DNA of 64,000 nt from an uncultured Sterolibacteriaceae bacterium (GTDB taxonomy: Bacteria; Pseudomonadota; Gammaproteobacteria; Burkholderiales; Rhodocyclaceae): positions 186,001-250,000 of the forward strand of contig CALARK010000012.1 of the NCBI GenBank assembly GCA_937888595.1, in the 5' to 3' direction. Of this stretch, positions 54,876 to 62,655 are shown piece by piece. A program made the position numbers and the translations under genes. Below the pieces are notes generated by a model, which was not told the origin of the DNA, did no database searches, and saw only the letters and a program-made list of their open reading frames with translations. The first letter of the stretch is position 1; every line of letters begins with the position of its first letter.

Positions 54876-55237
54876 CAGCCGGCCGGCGGGGAAGAGTTGG
54901 GCGGAGTGAAAGGTTTCGAGGCCTCGAGCGATTCATCCGCCTTGTGATCGGCCGAGGCCAGGATCGACTGGTTGAGCGAGGTTTCGACGGACTGCAACTG
55001 GTCGTTGACCTGCCGCTCCATGTCGCGGGCCTGTTCGGCCACCTGTACCTGTAGCTTCTTGAGGTCTTCGAGCTGCATCTCGCGATTGATGTCGGACTTC
55101 ACGTCGCTGACGTAGCGCTGCAGGCGCCCGAGCAGGTGGCCCGCTGTCCGCGCGACTTTCGGCAGGCGCTCCGGGCCGATGACGATCAGCCCGACCAGGG
55201 CGATCATCATCAGTTCGGTAAACCCGATGTCAAACAC
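54875..55237 (-). CDS. tatB: Tat translocase subunit TatB
   Basis: 120 residues: MFDIGFTELMMIALVGLIVIGPERLP forms the membrane helix and hinge, followed by an amphipathic helix and a polar tail. TatB forms the receptor complex with TatC. The gene is 60 bases after tatA; this gap contains a dispersed repeat copy (55258-55281). Confidence 0.93.
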   Translation of the reverse strand: MFDIGFTELMMIALVGLIVIGPERLPKVARTAGHLLGRLQRYVSDVKSDINREMQLEDLKKLQVQVAEQARDMERQVNDQLQSVETSLNQSILASADHKADESLEASKPFTPPNSSPPAG

Positions 55238-55257
55238 GGTGGTGTGCGATGGAAACG

Positions 55258-55281
55258 GAAAGTCGGCGCTGGCGCGACGGC
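55258..55281 (-). repeat. dispersed repeat, copy 12 (between tatA and tatB)
   Basis: On the - strand GCCGTCGC then GCCAGCGCCGACTTTC. It is in the intergenic spacer 21 bases before tatB, where it could form part of the leader. Confidence 0.8.
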
Positions 55282-55297
55282 GGTAGGGTGTCGCCGG

Positions 55298-55516
55298 TCA
55301 GGACTTCGACTCTTCCTTGCGGGCTTCGCCCTCGATGGTGTTGGCGGCCTGGTCCTCGACCTGTTTCGCGGCCGAGGTACCTTCCTTCATGCCGTCCTTG
55401 AAGCCCTTGACCGCACCGCCCAGATCCTGGCCGATATTGCGCAGCTTCTTGGTGCCGAACACCAGCAAAACGATGACCAGCACGATCAGCCAGTGCCAAA
55501 CGCTCCAAGCTCCCAT
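55298..55516 (-). CDS. tatA: Tat translocase subunit TatA
   Basis: 72 residues: WSVWHWLIVLVIVLLVFGTKKLRNIG is the TatA/E transmembrane helix with the FGTKKL hinge, followed by DLGGAVKGFKDGMKEG (amphipathic helix). TatA assembles the export pore. 18 bases after hinT on the same strand. Confidence 0.95.
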   Translation of the reverse strand: MGAWSVWHWLIVLVIVLLVFGTKKLRNIGQDLGGAVKGFKDGMKEGTSAAKQVEDQAANTIEGEARKEESKS

Positions 55517-55534
55517 CAGTCTTTCTCCTCGAAT

Positions 55535-55888
55535 TTATTGCTTGCGCCGCAGCATGGGGCCGACCGGATCAGGCCCGCCGACGACATGGACGTGGAGATG
55601 ATACACCTCCTGCTGGCCGATCCTGCCGGTGTTCACGATGGTGCGGAAGCCGTCCGTCAGCCCCTGGCTGCGCGCCAGGTCGCCGAGCCTGGCAAATATC
55701 CTCCCCAGCAGCGGGGCATGGCTCGCATCCATTTCGTTGAGCGAGGCGACATGCTGCTTCGGGATCACCATGAAGTGCACCGGTGCAATCGGGTTGATGT
55801 CGTGGAAGGCGAGCATGTCCTCATCCTCGTAAACCTTCTTGCAGGGAATTTCCCCGCGCACGATCTTGCAGAAGATGCAGTCCGACAT
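55535..55888 (-). CDS. hinT: HIT-family nucleotide hydrolase (HinT-like)
   Basis: 117 residues. CIFCKIVRGEIP with a metal-binding Cys pair at the N-terminus and the histidine triad YHLHVHVVGG near the C-terminus. HinT hydrolyses purine nucleotide phosphoramidates such as AMP-lysine. It starts directly at the end of hisE, within the long his-tat unit. Confidence 0.93.
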   Translation of the reverse strand: MSDCIFCKIVRGEIPCKKVYEDEDMLAFHDINPIAPVHFMVIPKQHVASLNEMDASHAPLLGRIFARLGDLARSQGLTDGFRTIVNTGRIGQQEVYHLHVHVVGGPDPVGPMLRRKQ

Positions 55889-56212
55889 CTATTTCCCCCG
55901 GCTGGCTTTTTCATCGATCCCGGAAATGCCCTCGCGGCGACGAAACTCCATCATGATGTCGTCAACGCCGATGCCGAAGTGCGCCAGCAGCACCATGCTG
56001 TGGAACCACAGGTCGCAGGTCTCGCGTACCAGATGCAGGCGATCACCGTCCTTCGCGGCCATGATGGTCTCGGCCGCCTCCTCGGCAACCTTCTTGCAGA
56101 TGGCGTCGGTACCCTTGGCGTACAGGCTGGATACATAAGATGCATCGGGCGCGGCGCCCTTGCGTGCTTCCAGGGTTTCCTGGATGCGGTGAATGACTTC
56201 GAGATCGATCAT
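55889..56212 (-). CDS. hisE: phosphoribosyl-ATP pyrophosphohydrolase
   Basis: 107 residues: DASYVSSLYAKGTDAICKKVAEEAAETIMAAK and LVRETCDLWFHSMVLLAHFGI are HisE motifs, including the glutamates that bind Mg2+. It catalyses the second step of histidine synthesis (PR-ATP to PR-AMP). Overlaps hisI by 4 bases (ATGA). Confidence 0.95.
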   Translation of the reverse strand: MIDLEVIHRIQETLEARKGAAPDASYVSSLYAKGTDAICKKVAEEAAETIMAAKDGDRLHLVRETCDLWFHSMVLLAHFGIGVDDIMMEFRRREGISGIDEKASRGK

Positions 56213-56601
56213 TTGTAGATTTCCTTGGGGTCCTTGATGACGGGATCAATCTCCTCCCAGGTGCCCTGGTCGAGCTTGTTATAGAAGCAGCTGCGTCGGC
56301 CGGTGTGACAGGCGATGCCACCGGTCTGCTCGATTTTGAGCAGCACCACATCCTTGTCGCAGTCGGTGCGAATTTCGACCACCTTCTGCGTGTGGCCGGA
56401 TTCCTCGCCCTTGTGCCAGAGTTTCCTGCGCGAGCGCGACCAGTAGACGGCCTCGCCGATCTGCGCCGTCTTCTCCAGCGCCTCGCGGTTCATGAAGGCG
56501 AACATCAGCACCGCGCCGGTCGCGGCGTCCTGGGCGATCGCCGGCACGAGGCCCTGCTCGTCCCATTTGATTTCGTTGAGCCACTTCTTGCCGGCAGTCA
56601 C
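56209..56601 (-). CDS. hisI: phosphoribosyl-AMP cyclohydrolase
   Basis: 130 residues. MNREALEKTAQIGEAVYWSRSRRKLWHKGEESGH and DCDKDVVLLKIEQTGGIACHTGRRSCF carry the Zn/Mg-binding cysteines of HisI. Third step of the pathway. Encoded separately from hisE, as normal in betaproteobacteria. Overlaps hisF by 4 bases. Confidence 0.95.
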   Translation of the reverse strand: MTAGKKWLNEIKWDEQGLVPAIAQDAATGAVLMFAFMNREALEKTAQIGEAVYWSRSRRKLWHKGEESGHTQKVVEIRTDCDKDVVLLKIEQTGGIACHTGRRSCFYNKLDQGTWEEIDPVIKDPKEIYK

Positions 56602-57356
56602 AGCCGCACCTCAATTCCCTGTTGCCTCATGAATTCCTTGGCCTGCTGCACCGTGTATTCGCCGTAGTGAAAAATACTGGCCGCCAGAACCGCATCGGCG
56701 CGCCCCTGCGTCACCCCGTCGGCGAGATGCTGGAGGTTGCCGACCCCGCCGCTGGCGATGACGGGGATCGTCACCGCATCGGCGACCGCCCGCGTCAGGC
56801 CGAGATCGAAACCGTTCTTGGTGCCGTCACGGTCCATGCTGGTCAGCAGGATCTCGCCGGCGCCCAGCGCCGCCACCTGCTTCGCCCAGTCGATGGCATC
56901 GATGTGCGTGTTGTTGCGGCCGCCATGGGTAAACACCTCCCACTTGCCGGGCGCGGTCTGCTTGGCATCGATGGCGACGACGATGCACTGCGAGCCGACC
57001 TTGGCGGAGGCATCGGCCACGAGCTGCGGATTCTGCACGGCGGCCGTGTTCATGCTGACCTTGTCGGCACCGGCATTGAGCAGGCGCCGCACATCCTCGA
57101 CCTTGCGCACGCCGCCGCCGACCGTCAGCGGGATGAAGACCTGTTCGGCGCAGGCCTCGACGATGTGCAGGATGATGTCACGATCGTCCGAACTTGCCGT
57201 GATGTCGAGGAAGGTGATCTCGTCGGCGCCCTGCTCGTCGTAGCGGCGCGCGATCTCGACGGGATCGCCGGCGTCGCGCAGTTCGACGAAGTTGACGCCC
57301 TTGACGACGCGGCCGGACTTGACGTCGAGGCAGGGAATGATGCGCTTGGCGAGCAT
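56598..57356 (-). CDS. hisF: imidazole glycerol phosphate synthase cyclase subunit
   Basis: 252 residues, TIM barrel. MLAKRIIPCLDVKSGRVVKGVNF at the start (catalytic Asp), LTVGGGVRKVED, and LLTSMDRDGTKNGFD (second catalytic Asp) are all conserved. With HisH it makes imidazole glycerol phosphate and AICAR. The ATG at 57356 lies 3 bases after a dispersed-repeat copy (57360-57383), which forms nearly the whole leader between hisA and hisF. Confidence 0.96.
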   Translation of the reverse strand: MLAKRIIPCLDVKSGRVVKGVNFVELRDAGDPVEIARRYDEQGADEITFLDITASSDDRDIILHIVEACAEQVFIPLTVGGGVRKVEDVRRLLNAGADKVSMNTAAVQNPQLVADASAKVGSQCIVVAIDAKQTAPGKWEVFTHGGRNNTHIDAIDWAKQVAALGAGEILLTSMDRDGTKNGFDLGLTRAVADAVTIPVIASGGVGNLQHLADGVTQGRADAVLAASIFHYGEYTVQQAKEFMRQQGIEVRL

Positions 57357-57359
57357 GGT

Positions 57360-57383
57360 GAAAGTCGGCGCTGGCGGGACGGC
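57360..57383 (-). repeat. dispersed repeat, copy 13 (hisA-hisF spacer)
   Basis: On the - strand GCCGTCCC then GCCAGCGCCGACTTTC; matches the consensus exactly and fills most of the 35-base hisA-hisF gap, ending 3 bases before the hisF start codon. Confidence 0.85.
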
Positions 57384-57391
57384 TAATGGCT

Positions 57392-58135
57392 CTAGCGGAG
57401 GGCGAGCCTGTCCGCTTCGGCCTGCGCCGCGCGGAAGTCGAGCCTGCCTTCGTAGATCGCACGGCCGGTAATCGCGCCGGTGATGCCTTCGTCCGCCACG
57501 GCGCACAATGCCTTGACGTCATCGAGACTGGCGATGCCGCCGCTGGCGATGACCGGGATGCGCAGCGCCTGCGCGAGCTTGACGGTCGCGTCCACATTGA
57601 CGCCGGAAAGCATGCCGTCGCGGCCAATGTCAGTGTAGATCACCGCCTCGACGCCGTAGTCCTCGAACTTCTTCGCCAGGTCGATGACATCGTGGCCAGT
57701 CAGTTTCGACCAGCCGTCGACGGCGACCTTGCCGTCCTTGGCATCGAGGCCGACGATGATGTGGCCCGGGAAAGCGGTGCAGGCATCGTGGAGGAAACCC
57801 GGATTCTTGACGGCCGCCGTACCGATGATGACGTAGCTGATGCCGTCGTCGATGCAGCGTTCGATGGTGTCGAGGTCGCGGATGCCGCCGCCGAGCTGCA
57901 CCGGAATCTCGTCGCCCACCTCCTCGAGGATCGCCTTGATCGCCGGTTCGTTCTTCGGCTTGCCAGCGAAAGCGCCATTGAGGTCGACCAGATGCAGGCG
58001 GCGCGCGCCCTGGGCGATCCAGTGCCGCGCCATCGCGGCGGGTTCCTCGGAAAATACCGTGGCATCGTCCATCGCGCCCTGCTTGAGGCGTACGCAATGG
58101 CCGTCCTTGAGATCGATCGCGGGAATCAGCAGCAT
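57392..58135 (-). CDS. hisA: ProFAR isomerase (1-(5-phosphoribosyl)-5-[(5-phosphoribosylamino)methylideneamino]imidazole-4-carboxamide isomerase)
   Basis: 247 residues: LLIPAIDLKDGHCVRLKQG with the catalytic Asp, VQLGGGIRDLDTIE, and YTDIGRDGMLSGVN with the second catalytic Asp. Fourth step of histidine biosynthesis. The ATG at 58135 is chosen from the family N-terminus; the frame is open further upstream. Confidence 0.96.
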   Translation of the reverse strand: MLLIPAIDLKDGHCVRLKQGAMDDATVFSEEPAAMARHWIAQGARRLHLVDLNGAFAGKPKNEPAIKAILEEVGDEIPVQLGGGIRDLDTIERCIDDGISYVIIGTAAVKNPGFLHDACTAFPGHIIVGLDAKDGKVAVDGWSKLTGHDVIDLAKKFEDYGVEAVIYTDIGRDGMLSGVNVDATVKLAQALRIPVIASGGIASLDDVKALCAVADEGITGAITGRAIYEGRLDFRAAQAEADRLALR

Positions 58136-58163
58136 GGCTTTCTGTGAATCGAGACGTGGGGTA

Positions 58164-58814
58164 TCAGGGGGTCCAGTGCATGAAGTTTTCCAGCAGCCGG
58201 AGGCCTGCGGAAGCGCTCTTCTCCGGGTGGAACTGCACGGCGACGATGTTAGCGCGGGCCACCGCACTGGTAAAGGTGATGCCGTAGTGCGTCGCGCCGG
58301 CGATCACCTCGGGGGATGCCGGTTCGACATAATAGCTGTGCACGAAATAGAAGCGGGTGCCGTCGGCGATGCCATTCCACAGGGGATGCGGCTCGACCTG
58401 GCGCACTTCGTTCCAGCCCATGTGGGGCACCTTGAGCCGCGCGCCCTCATTGGGGTAATTGGCGTCGACCATGGCGGCATCGGGAAACCGCCGCACCTGT
58501 CCGGGGAAAATGCCGAGCCCGGCGACATTGCCCTCCTCGCTGCGCTCGAACAGCATCTGCAGGCCGATGCAAATGCCGAGGAAGGGTTTTTCGGCAGCAG
58601 CGCGTATCACCGCGTCGGCCAGACCGCGCGATTGCAGTTCGCGCATGCAGTCCGGCATCGCGCCCTGGCCGGGCACGATGACCCGGTCCGCGGCGGCCAG
58701 CGTAGCCGCTTCGGCGGTGACGAGCACCCGGTGGCCGGGGGCGACGTGCTCCACCGCCTTGGCGACGGAGCGCAGGTTGCCCATGCCGTAATCGACGATG
58801 GCGACGGTAGTCAT
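58164..58814 (-). CDS. hisH: imidazole glycerol phosphate synthase glutaminase subunit
   Basis: 216 residues, class I glutamine amidotransferase. IVDYGMGNLRSVAKA, the nucleophile loop FLGICIGLQMLFE, and VQFHPEKSASAGLRLLENF with the catalytic His and Glu. Supplies ammonia to HisF. 36 bases downstream of hisB. Confidence 0.96.
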   Translation of the reverse strand: MTTVAIVDYGMGNLRSVAKAVEHVAPGHRVLVTAEAATLAAADRVIVPGQGAMPDCMRELQSRGLADAVIRAAAEKPFLGICIGLQMLFERSEEGNVAGLGIFPGQVRRFPDAAMVDANYPNEGARLKVPHMGWNEVRQVEPHPLWNGIADGTRFYFVHSYYVEPASPEVIAGATHYGITFTSAVARANIVAVQFHPEKSASAGLRLLENFMHWTP

Positions 58815-58850
58815 CTTGCGGTCACGCTATGCACGCATACATGAAACAGG

Positions 58851-59450
58851 CTACAGGGTTCCCTTCGTCGAGGGGACGACTTCGCCGAGACGTGGATCGG
58901 CGGTGATGGCCATGCGCAGCGCCCGGGCAAAGGCCTTGAAGATCGTCTCCGCCTGATGGTGGGCATTGTCGCCGCGCAGGTTGTCGATATGCACGGTGAT
59001 CGCGGCATGATTGACGAGTCCCTGGAAGAACTCGCGCACCAGGTCGACATCGAAATCCCCGATGGTGGCGCGAACGAACCCGACGTTGAACGAGAGTCCC
59101 GGCCGGCCCGACAGGTCGACCACGACGCGCGACAGCGCCTCGTCGAGGGGCACATAGGCGTGGCCGTAGCGGGTCAGGCCCTTCTTGTCGCCGAGGGCCT
59201 TCGCCAGCGCCTGGCCGAGCGTGATGCCGACATCCTCGACCGTGTGGTGCGCATCGATGTGCAGGTCGCCGCGCGCGTCGACCTGCAGGTCGATCAGGCC
59301 GTGACGGGCGATCTGGTCGAGCATGTGGTCGAAAAAGCCGATGCCGGTCGCGAGCTGCGACTTGCCGGTGCCTTCCAGATCGAGCTTGACGCGGACCTGG
59401 GTCTCCAGCGTGTTGCGGTGTATGTCGGCGGTGCGCAGCGAGGTAGCCAT
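58851..59450 (-). CDS. hisB: imidazoleglycerol-phosphate dehydratase
   Basis: 199 residues, the monofunctional form without a histidinol-phosphatase domain. FFDHMLDQIARHG, DAHHTVEDVGITLGQAL, and AHHQAETIFKAFARALR contain the metal-binding histidines. ATG 59450 begins MATSLRTADIHRNTLET, a typical N-terminus. Because hisC is inverted, hisB starts the downstream block and must have its own promoter in the 122-base gap to hisC. Confidence 0.95.
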   Translation of the reverse strand: MATSLRTADIHRNTLETQVRVKLDLEGTGKSQLATGIGFFDHMLDQIARHGLIDLQVDARGDLHIDAHHTVEDVGITLGQALAKALGDKKGLTRYGHAYVPLDEALSRVVVDLSGRPGLSFNVGFVRATIGDFDVDLVREFFQGLVNHAAITVHIDNLRGDNAHHQAETIFKAFARALRMAITADPRLGEVVPSTKGTL

Positions 59451-59492
59451 CACGAATATGCCCAAGTGTGCCGGAAGGTTGGTAGCCGGGCC

Positions 59493-59501
59493 ATGATACC
59501 A
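59493..59501 (-). promoter_or_regulatory. possible extended -10 promoter of hisB
   Basis: On the - strand TGGTATCAT fits an extended -10 (TGn before a TATAAT-like hexamer), about 43 bases before the hisB ATG. No good -35 was seen. It is the best candidate in the hisB-hisC divergent gap. Confidence 0.4.
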
Positions 59502-59572
59502 TCTCGCCGCCAGCGCAAGACCTCGTGTCACACCGCTTGCCACATCTCTCGAACCCGCCGCCGAGCCCCACC

Positions 59573-60646
59573 ATGAGCCGATTCTGGAGCGCCACCGCCC
59601 GCGCCTTGCAGCCTTATGTTCCGGGCGAGCAGCCGAAGCTGCCCAACCTCGTCAAGCTCAACACCAACGAGAACCCCTACGGACCGAGTCCGCGTGCGCT
59701 CGAGGCGATCCGGCAGGCGACGACCGACAGCCTGCGGCTCTATCCCGACCCCGAAAGCACGCAGCTGCGCGAAGCCGTCGCCGGTTATTTCGGCAACATC
59801 ACGCCTGCGCAGGTTTTCGTCGGCAACGGTTCGGACGAGGTGCTCGCCCACGTCTTCCTCGGCTTGCTCAAGCACGAGCAGCCGCTGCTCTTCCCCGACA
59901 TCACCTACAGCTTCTACCCGGTGTATTGCGGCCTCTACGGCATCGACTACCGCACCGTGCCGCTCGACGACGCCTTCGCGGTACGCATCGCCGACTACGC
60001 GCAACCCGATGGGAAAACGGGCGGCATCATCCTGCCCAACCCGAACGCACCGACCGGGCGCGCCCTGCCGCTGGCCGACATCGATGCCCTGATGCGCGCC
60101 AATCCGGATTCGGTCGTGGTGGTCGATGAGGCCTACGTCGATTTCGGCGCCGAATCGGCCGTGGCCCTGGTGGATCGCCATCCGAATTTGCTGGTGGTGC
60201 AGACCCTCTCCAAATCGCGTTCGCTGGCCGGGCTGCGCGTCGGCTTCGCGGTCGGCCATGCCGACCTGATCGCCGGCCTGAATCGCGTCAAGAACAGCTT
60301 CAATTCCTATCCGCTGGACCGGCTGGCCATCGCCGGCGCCACCGCCTCGATCGAAGACCGCGAATGGTTCGAGCGCACGCGGCAGGCGGTCATCCGGACC
60401 CGCACGCAGCTGACTGCCGATTTGTCGGCACTCGGGTTCGAGGTGCTGCCCTCGGCCGCCAATTTTGTCTTCGCCCGCCATCCGCAGCACGATGCGGAAA
60501 AGTCGGCGCTGGCGCTACGGCAGCGCGGCATCATCGTGCGGCATTTCAAGGCACCGCGCATCGAGCAGTTCCTGCGCATCACCGTCGGTACCGACGAACA
60601 GTGCGCGGCGCTGATCGCCGCGCTGAAGGAAATTACTGCGGTTTGA
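59573..60646 (+). CDS. hisC: histidinol-phosphate aminotransferase, inverted relative to its operon
   Basis: 357 residues, PLP-dependent fold type I: LNTNENPYGPSPRALEAI, NGSDEVLAHVF, PNPNAPTGRALP, VVDEAYVDFG, and the PLP lysine in TLSKSRSLAGLRVGFAVG. Catalyses the seventh step. It lies on the + strand while hisG, hisD, hisB and the rest are on the - strand, an unusual arrangement. ATG 59573 fits the family N-terminus; GTG 59525 would add 16 unmatched residues. The ribosome site is weak. Its last codons overlap a duplicated hisD tail on the opposite strand. Confidence 0.95.
   Translation: MSRFWSATARALQPYVPGEQPKLPNLVKLNTNENPYGPSPRALEAIRQATTDSLRLYPDPESTQLREAVAGYFGNITPAQVFVGNGSDEVLAHVFLGLLKHEQPLLFPDITYSFYPVYCGLYGIDYRTVPLDDAFAVRIADYAQPDGKTGGIILPNPNAPTGRALPLADIDALMRANPDSVVVVDEAYVDFGAESAVALVDRHPNLLVVQTLSKSRSLAGLRVGFAVGHADLIAGLNRVKNSFNSYPLDRLAIAGATASIEDREWFERTRQAVIRTRTQLTADLSALGFEVLPSAANFVFARHPQHDAEKSALALRQRGIIVRHFKAPRIEQFLRITVGTDEQCAALIAALKEITAV
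60498..60521 (-). repeat. dispersed repeat, copy 14 (inside hisC)
   Basis: On the - strand GCCGTAGC then GCCAGCGCCGACTTTT; core perfect, two upstream differences. On the + strand it is read as EKSALALRQ in HisC. Confidence 0.7.
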
Positions 60647-60662
60647 AACGCAGTTCGGCCGC
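60633..60662 (-). repeat. duplicated hisD 3' end at the hisC junction
   Basis: On the - strand this reads AAELRFKPQ-stop, a near repeat of the genuine hisD C-terminus AAELRIKP-stop located 40 bases upstream (60676-60702). The offset of 40 bases puts it out of frame with hisD. It overlaps the final codons of hisC on the other strand and looks like a leftover from a rearrangement or tail duplication. Confidence 0.65.
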
Positions 60663-60675
60663 GCAGCTCGGTCGA

Positions 60676-61986
60676 CTAAGGCTTGATGCGCAGTTCCGCG
60701 GCGCGGGCATGCGCCGTCAGGCCTTCGCCATGCGCCAGCGTGGCGGCGATCGGCCCCAACGCCTGCGCACCGACGGCGGAGATCTCGATGATGCTCGACC
60801 GCTTCTGGAAGTCGTAGACGCCCAGCGGCGAGGAGAAGCGCGCGCTGCGCGAGGTCGGCAGCACGTGGTTCGGCCCGGCGCAATAGTCGCCGAGCGATTC
60901 CGAGCAGTGGTGGCCCATGAAGATCGCGCCGGCATGGCGGATCTTCGGCAGCAGCGCACGCGCATCAGCGACCGACAGTTCGAGGTGTTCGGGCGCGATG
61001 CGATTGGCGATGACGCAGGCCTCGTCTAGATCGTTGACGAGAATCAGCGCTCCGCGGCCGGACAGCGAGGCGGCGATGACATCCTTGCGCGGCATCGTCG
61101 GCAGCAGCCGGTCAATGCTGGCTGCTACCCGGTCGAGGTAGGCGGCATCGGGGCAAAGCAGGATCGACTGCGCCAGTTCATCGTGCTCGGCCTGGGCGAA
61201 CAGGTCGATCGCCGTCCAGTCCGGATCGCCGGAACCGTCCGCGATGACGAGCACTTCGGAAGGGCCGGCCACCATGTCGATGCCGACCGTGCCGAAGACG
61301 CGCCGCTTGGCGCTCGCGACATAGGCGTTGCCCGGGCCGACGATCTTGTCCACCTGCGGAATGGTCTGCGTGCCGTAGGCCAGGGCACCGACGGCTTGCG
61401 CCCCTCCGATCGTAAACACGCGATCGACACCCGCCAGATGCGCAGCGGCCAGCACCAGGGCATTCTTCTGGCCGCCCGGCGTCGGCACCACCATGATCAG
61501 CTCCCGGACACCCGCGACTTTTGCGGGTACCGCGTTCATCAGCACCGAACTCGGATAGGCGGCCTTGCCGCCCGGCACATAAAGGCCCACGCGGTCGAGC
61601 GGCGTGACCTTCTGGCCGAGCCGGGTGCCGCGCATTTCTTCACCCGATTCCACATACTCCCACGACTCGATCTTCTGCCGCTCGTGATAAAGGCGAATGC
61701 GTTCGGCCGCCTGCTCCAGCGCACTGCGCTGTTCGGCGGGCAGGCCGTCGAAAGCCAGCTTCAGCTCGGCCAGCGGCAGTTCGAGTTGGGCCATGATCGT
61801 CGCGTCGAGGCGGTCGAAGCGGCGCGTGTAGTCGAGGACAGCCGGGTCGCCGACGGTCCGCACGTTGGCGAGCACCTCGGCCACCGTCTGTTCGATGGCC
61901 TCGTCCGTCGAATTGTCGAAGGCGAGCAGGGCATCGAGGGTGGCGAGGAATTCCGGATCGCGCGACGAGAGGCGGCGGATAGTCAC
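60676..61986 (-). CDS. hisD: histidinol dehydrogenase
   Basis: 436 residues. VGLYVPGGKAAYPSSVLMNAVPAKVAGV, FTIGGAQAVGALAYGTQTIPQVDKIVGPGN, and GHHCSESLGDYCAGPNHVLPT contain the Zn and catalytic residues. Makes histidine from histidinol in two NAD-dependent steps. The GTG at 61986 overlaps the hisG stop (GTGA). Confidence 0.96.
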   Translation of the reverse strand: MTIRRLSSRDPEFLATLDALLAFDNSTDEAIEQTVAEVLANVRTVGDPAVLDYTRRFDRLDATIMAQLELPLAELKLAFDGLPAEQRSALEQAAERIRLYHERQKIESWEYVESGEEMRGTRLGQKVTPLDRVGLYVPGGKAAYPSSVLMNAVPAKVAGVRELIMVVPTPGGQKNALVLAAAHLAGVDRVFTIGGAQAVGALAYGTQTIPQVDKIVGPGNAYVASAKRRVFGTVGIDMVAGPSEVLVIADGSGDPDWTAIDLFAQAEHDELAQSILLCPDAAYLDRVAASIDRLLPTMPRKDVIAASLSGRGALILVNDLDEACVIANRIAPEHLELSVADARALLPKIRHAGAIFMGHHCSESLGDYCAGPNHVLPTSRSARFSSPLGVYDFQKRSSIIEISAVGAQALGPIAATLAHGEGLTAHARAAELRIKP

Positions 61987-62633
61987 TGGATGGCTCCTTC
62001 GATGGCATCGAGCACGGGTTGCAGCAGGCCGCGCTTCATCTTCAGGCTGGCCTGATTGACGACCAGGCGCGAGGAGATCGGCATGATTTCCTCGACCTCG
62101 ACGAGGTTGTTGGCCTTGAGCGTGCCGCCTGAGGAGACGAGGTCGACGATCGCGTCGGCCAGCCCGGCGAGCGGCGCAAGCTCCATCGAGCCATAGAGCT
62201 TGATCAGGTCGACATGCACGCCCTTGCCGGCGAAATACGCGCGTGCCGTGCTGATGTACTTGGTGGCGACGCGCAGGCGTGCACCGCGCCGGACCGCGGC
62301 CGCATAGTCGAAGCCGACGGGAGCGGCGACGCACATGCGGCACTTGGCGATATTCAGGTCGAGCGGCTGGTAGAGACCTGTACCGCCATGCTCGATCAAC
62401 ACGTCCTTGCCGGCGATACCGAGATCGGCGGCGCCGTATTGCACATAGGTCGGCACATCGGAGGCGCGCACGATAACCACCCGGACATCGGGACGATTGG
62501 TACCGATGATGAGCTTACGCGACTGCTCGGGGTTCTCGTCCGGGACGATGCCCGCGGCAGCGAGCAACGGCAGCGTTTCCTCGAAGATGCGGCCTTTCGA
62601 CAGGGCGATGGTGATCAGGGCGGAGGTGTTCAT
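61983..62633 (-). CDS. hisG: ATP phosphoribosyltransferase, short form
   Basis: 216 residues: ITIALSKGRIFEETLPLL, YGAADLGIAGKDVLIEHG, and DLVSSGGTLKANNLVEVEEI. This is the short catalytic form that lacks the C-terminal allosteric domain and works with HisZ in a hetero-octamer. hisZ is not in the window. First step of the pathway; begins the hisGD pair after murA. Confidence 0.95.
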   Translation of the reverse strand: MNTSALITIALSKGRIFEETLPLLAAAGIVPDENPEQSRKLIIGTNRPDVRVVIVRASDVPTYVQYGAADLGIAGKDVLIEHGGTGLYQPLDLNIAKCRMCVAAPVGFDYAAAVRRGARLRVATKYISTARAYFAGKGVHVDLIKLYGSMELAPLAGLADAIVDLVSSGGTLKANNLVEVEEIMPISSRLVVNQASLKMKRGLLQPVLDAIEGAIQ

Positions 62634-62655
62634 GCGGCTATTTTACCCACCGCAC

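Noticed and set aside
61511..61527. CCCGC-GACTTTT-GCGGG inverted repeat resembling a terminator
   Set aside because: It lies within hisD coding sequence (PAKVAG) and matches neither the dispersed repeat nor a transcript end.
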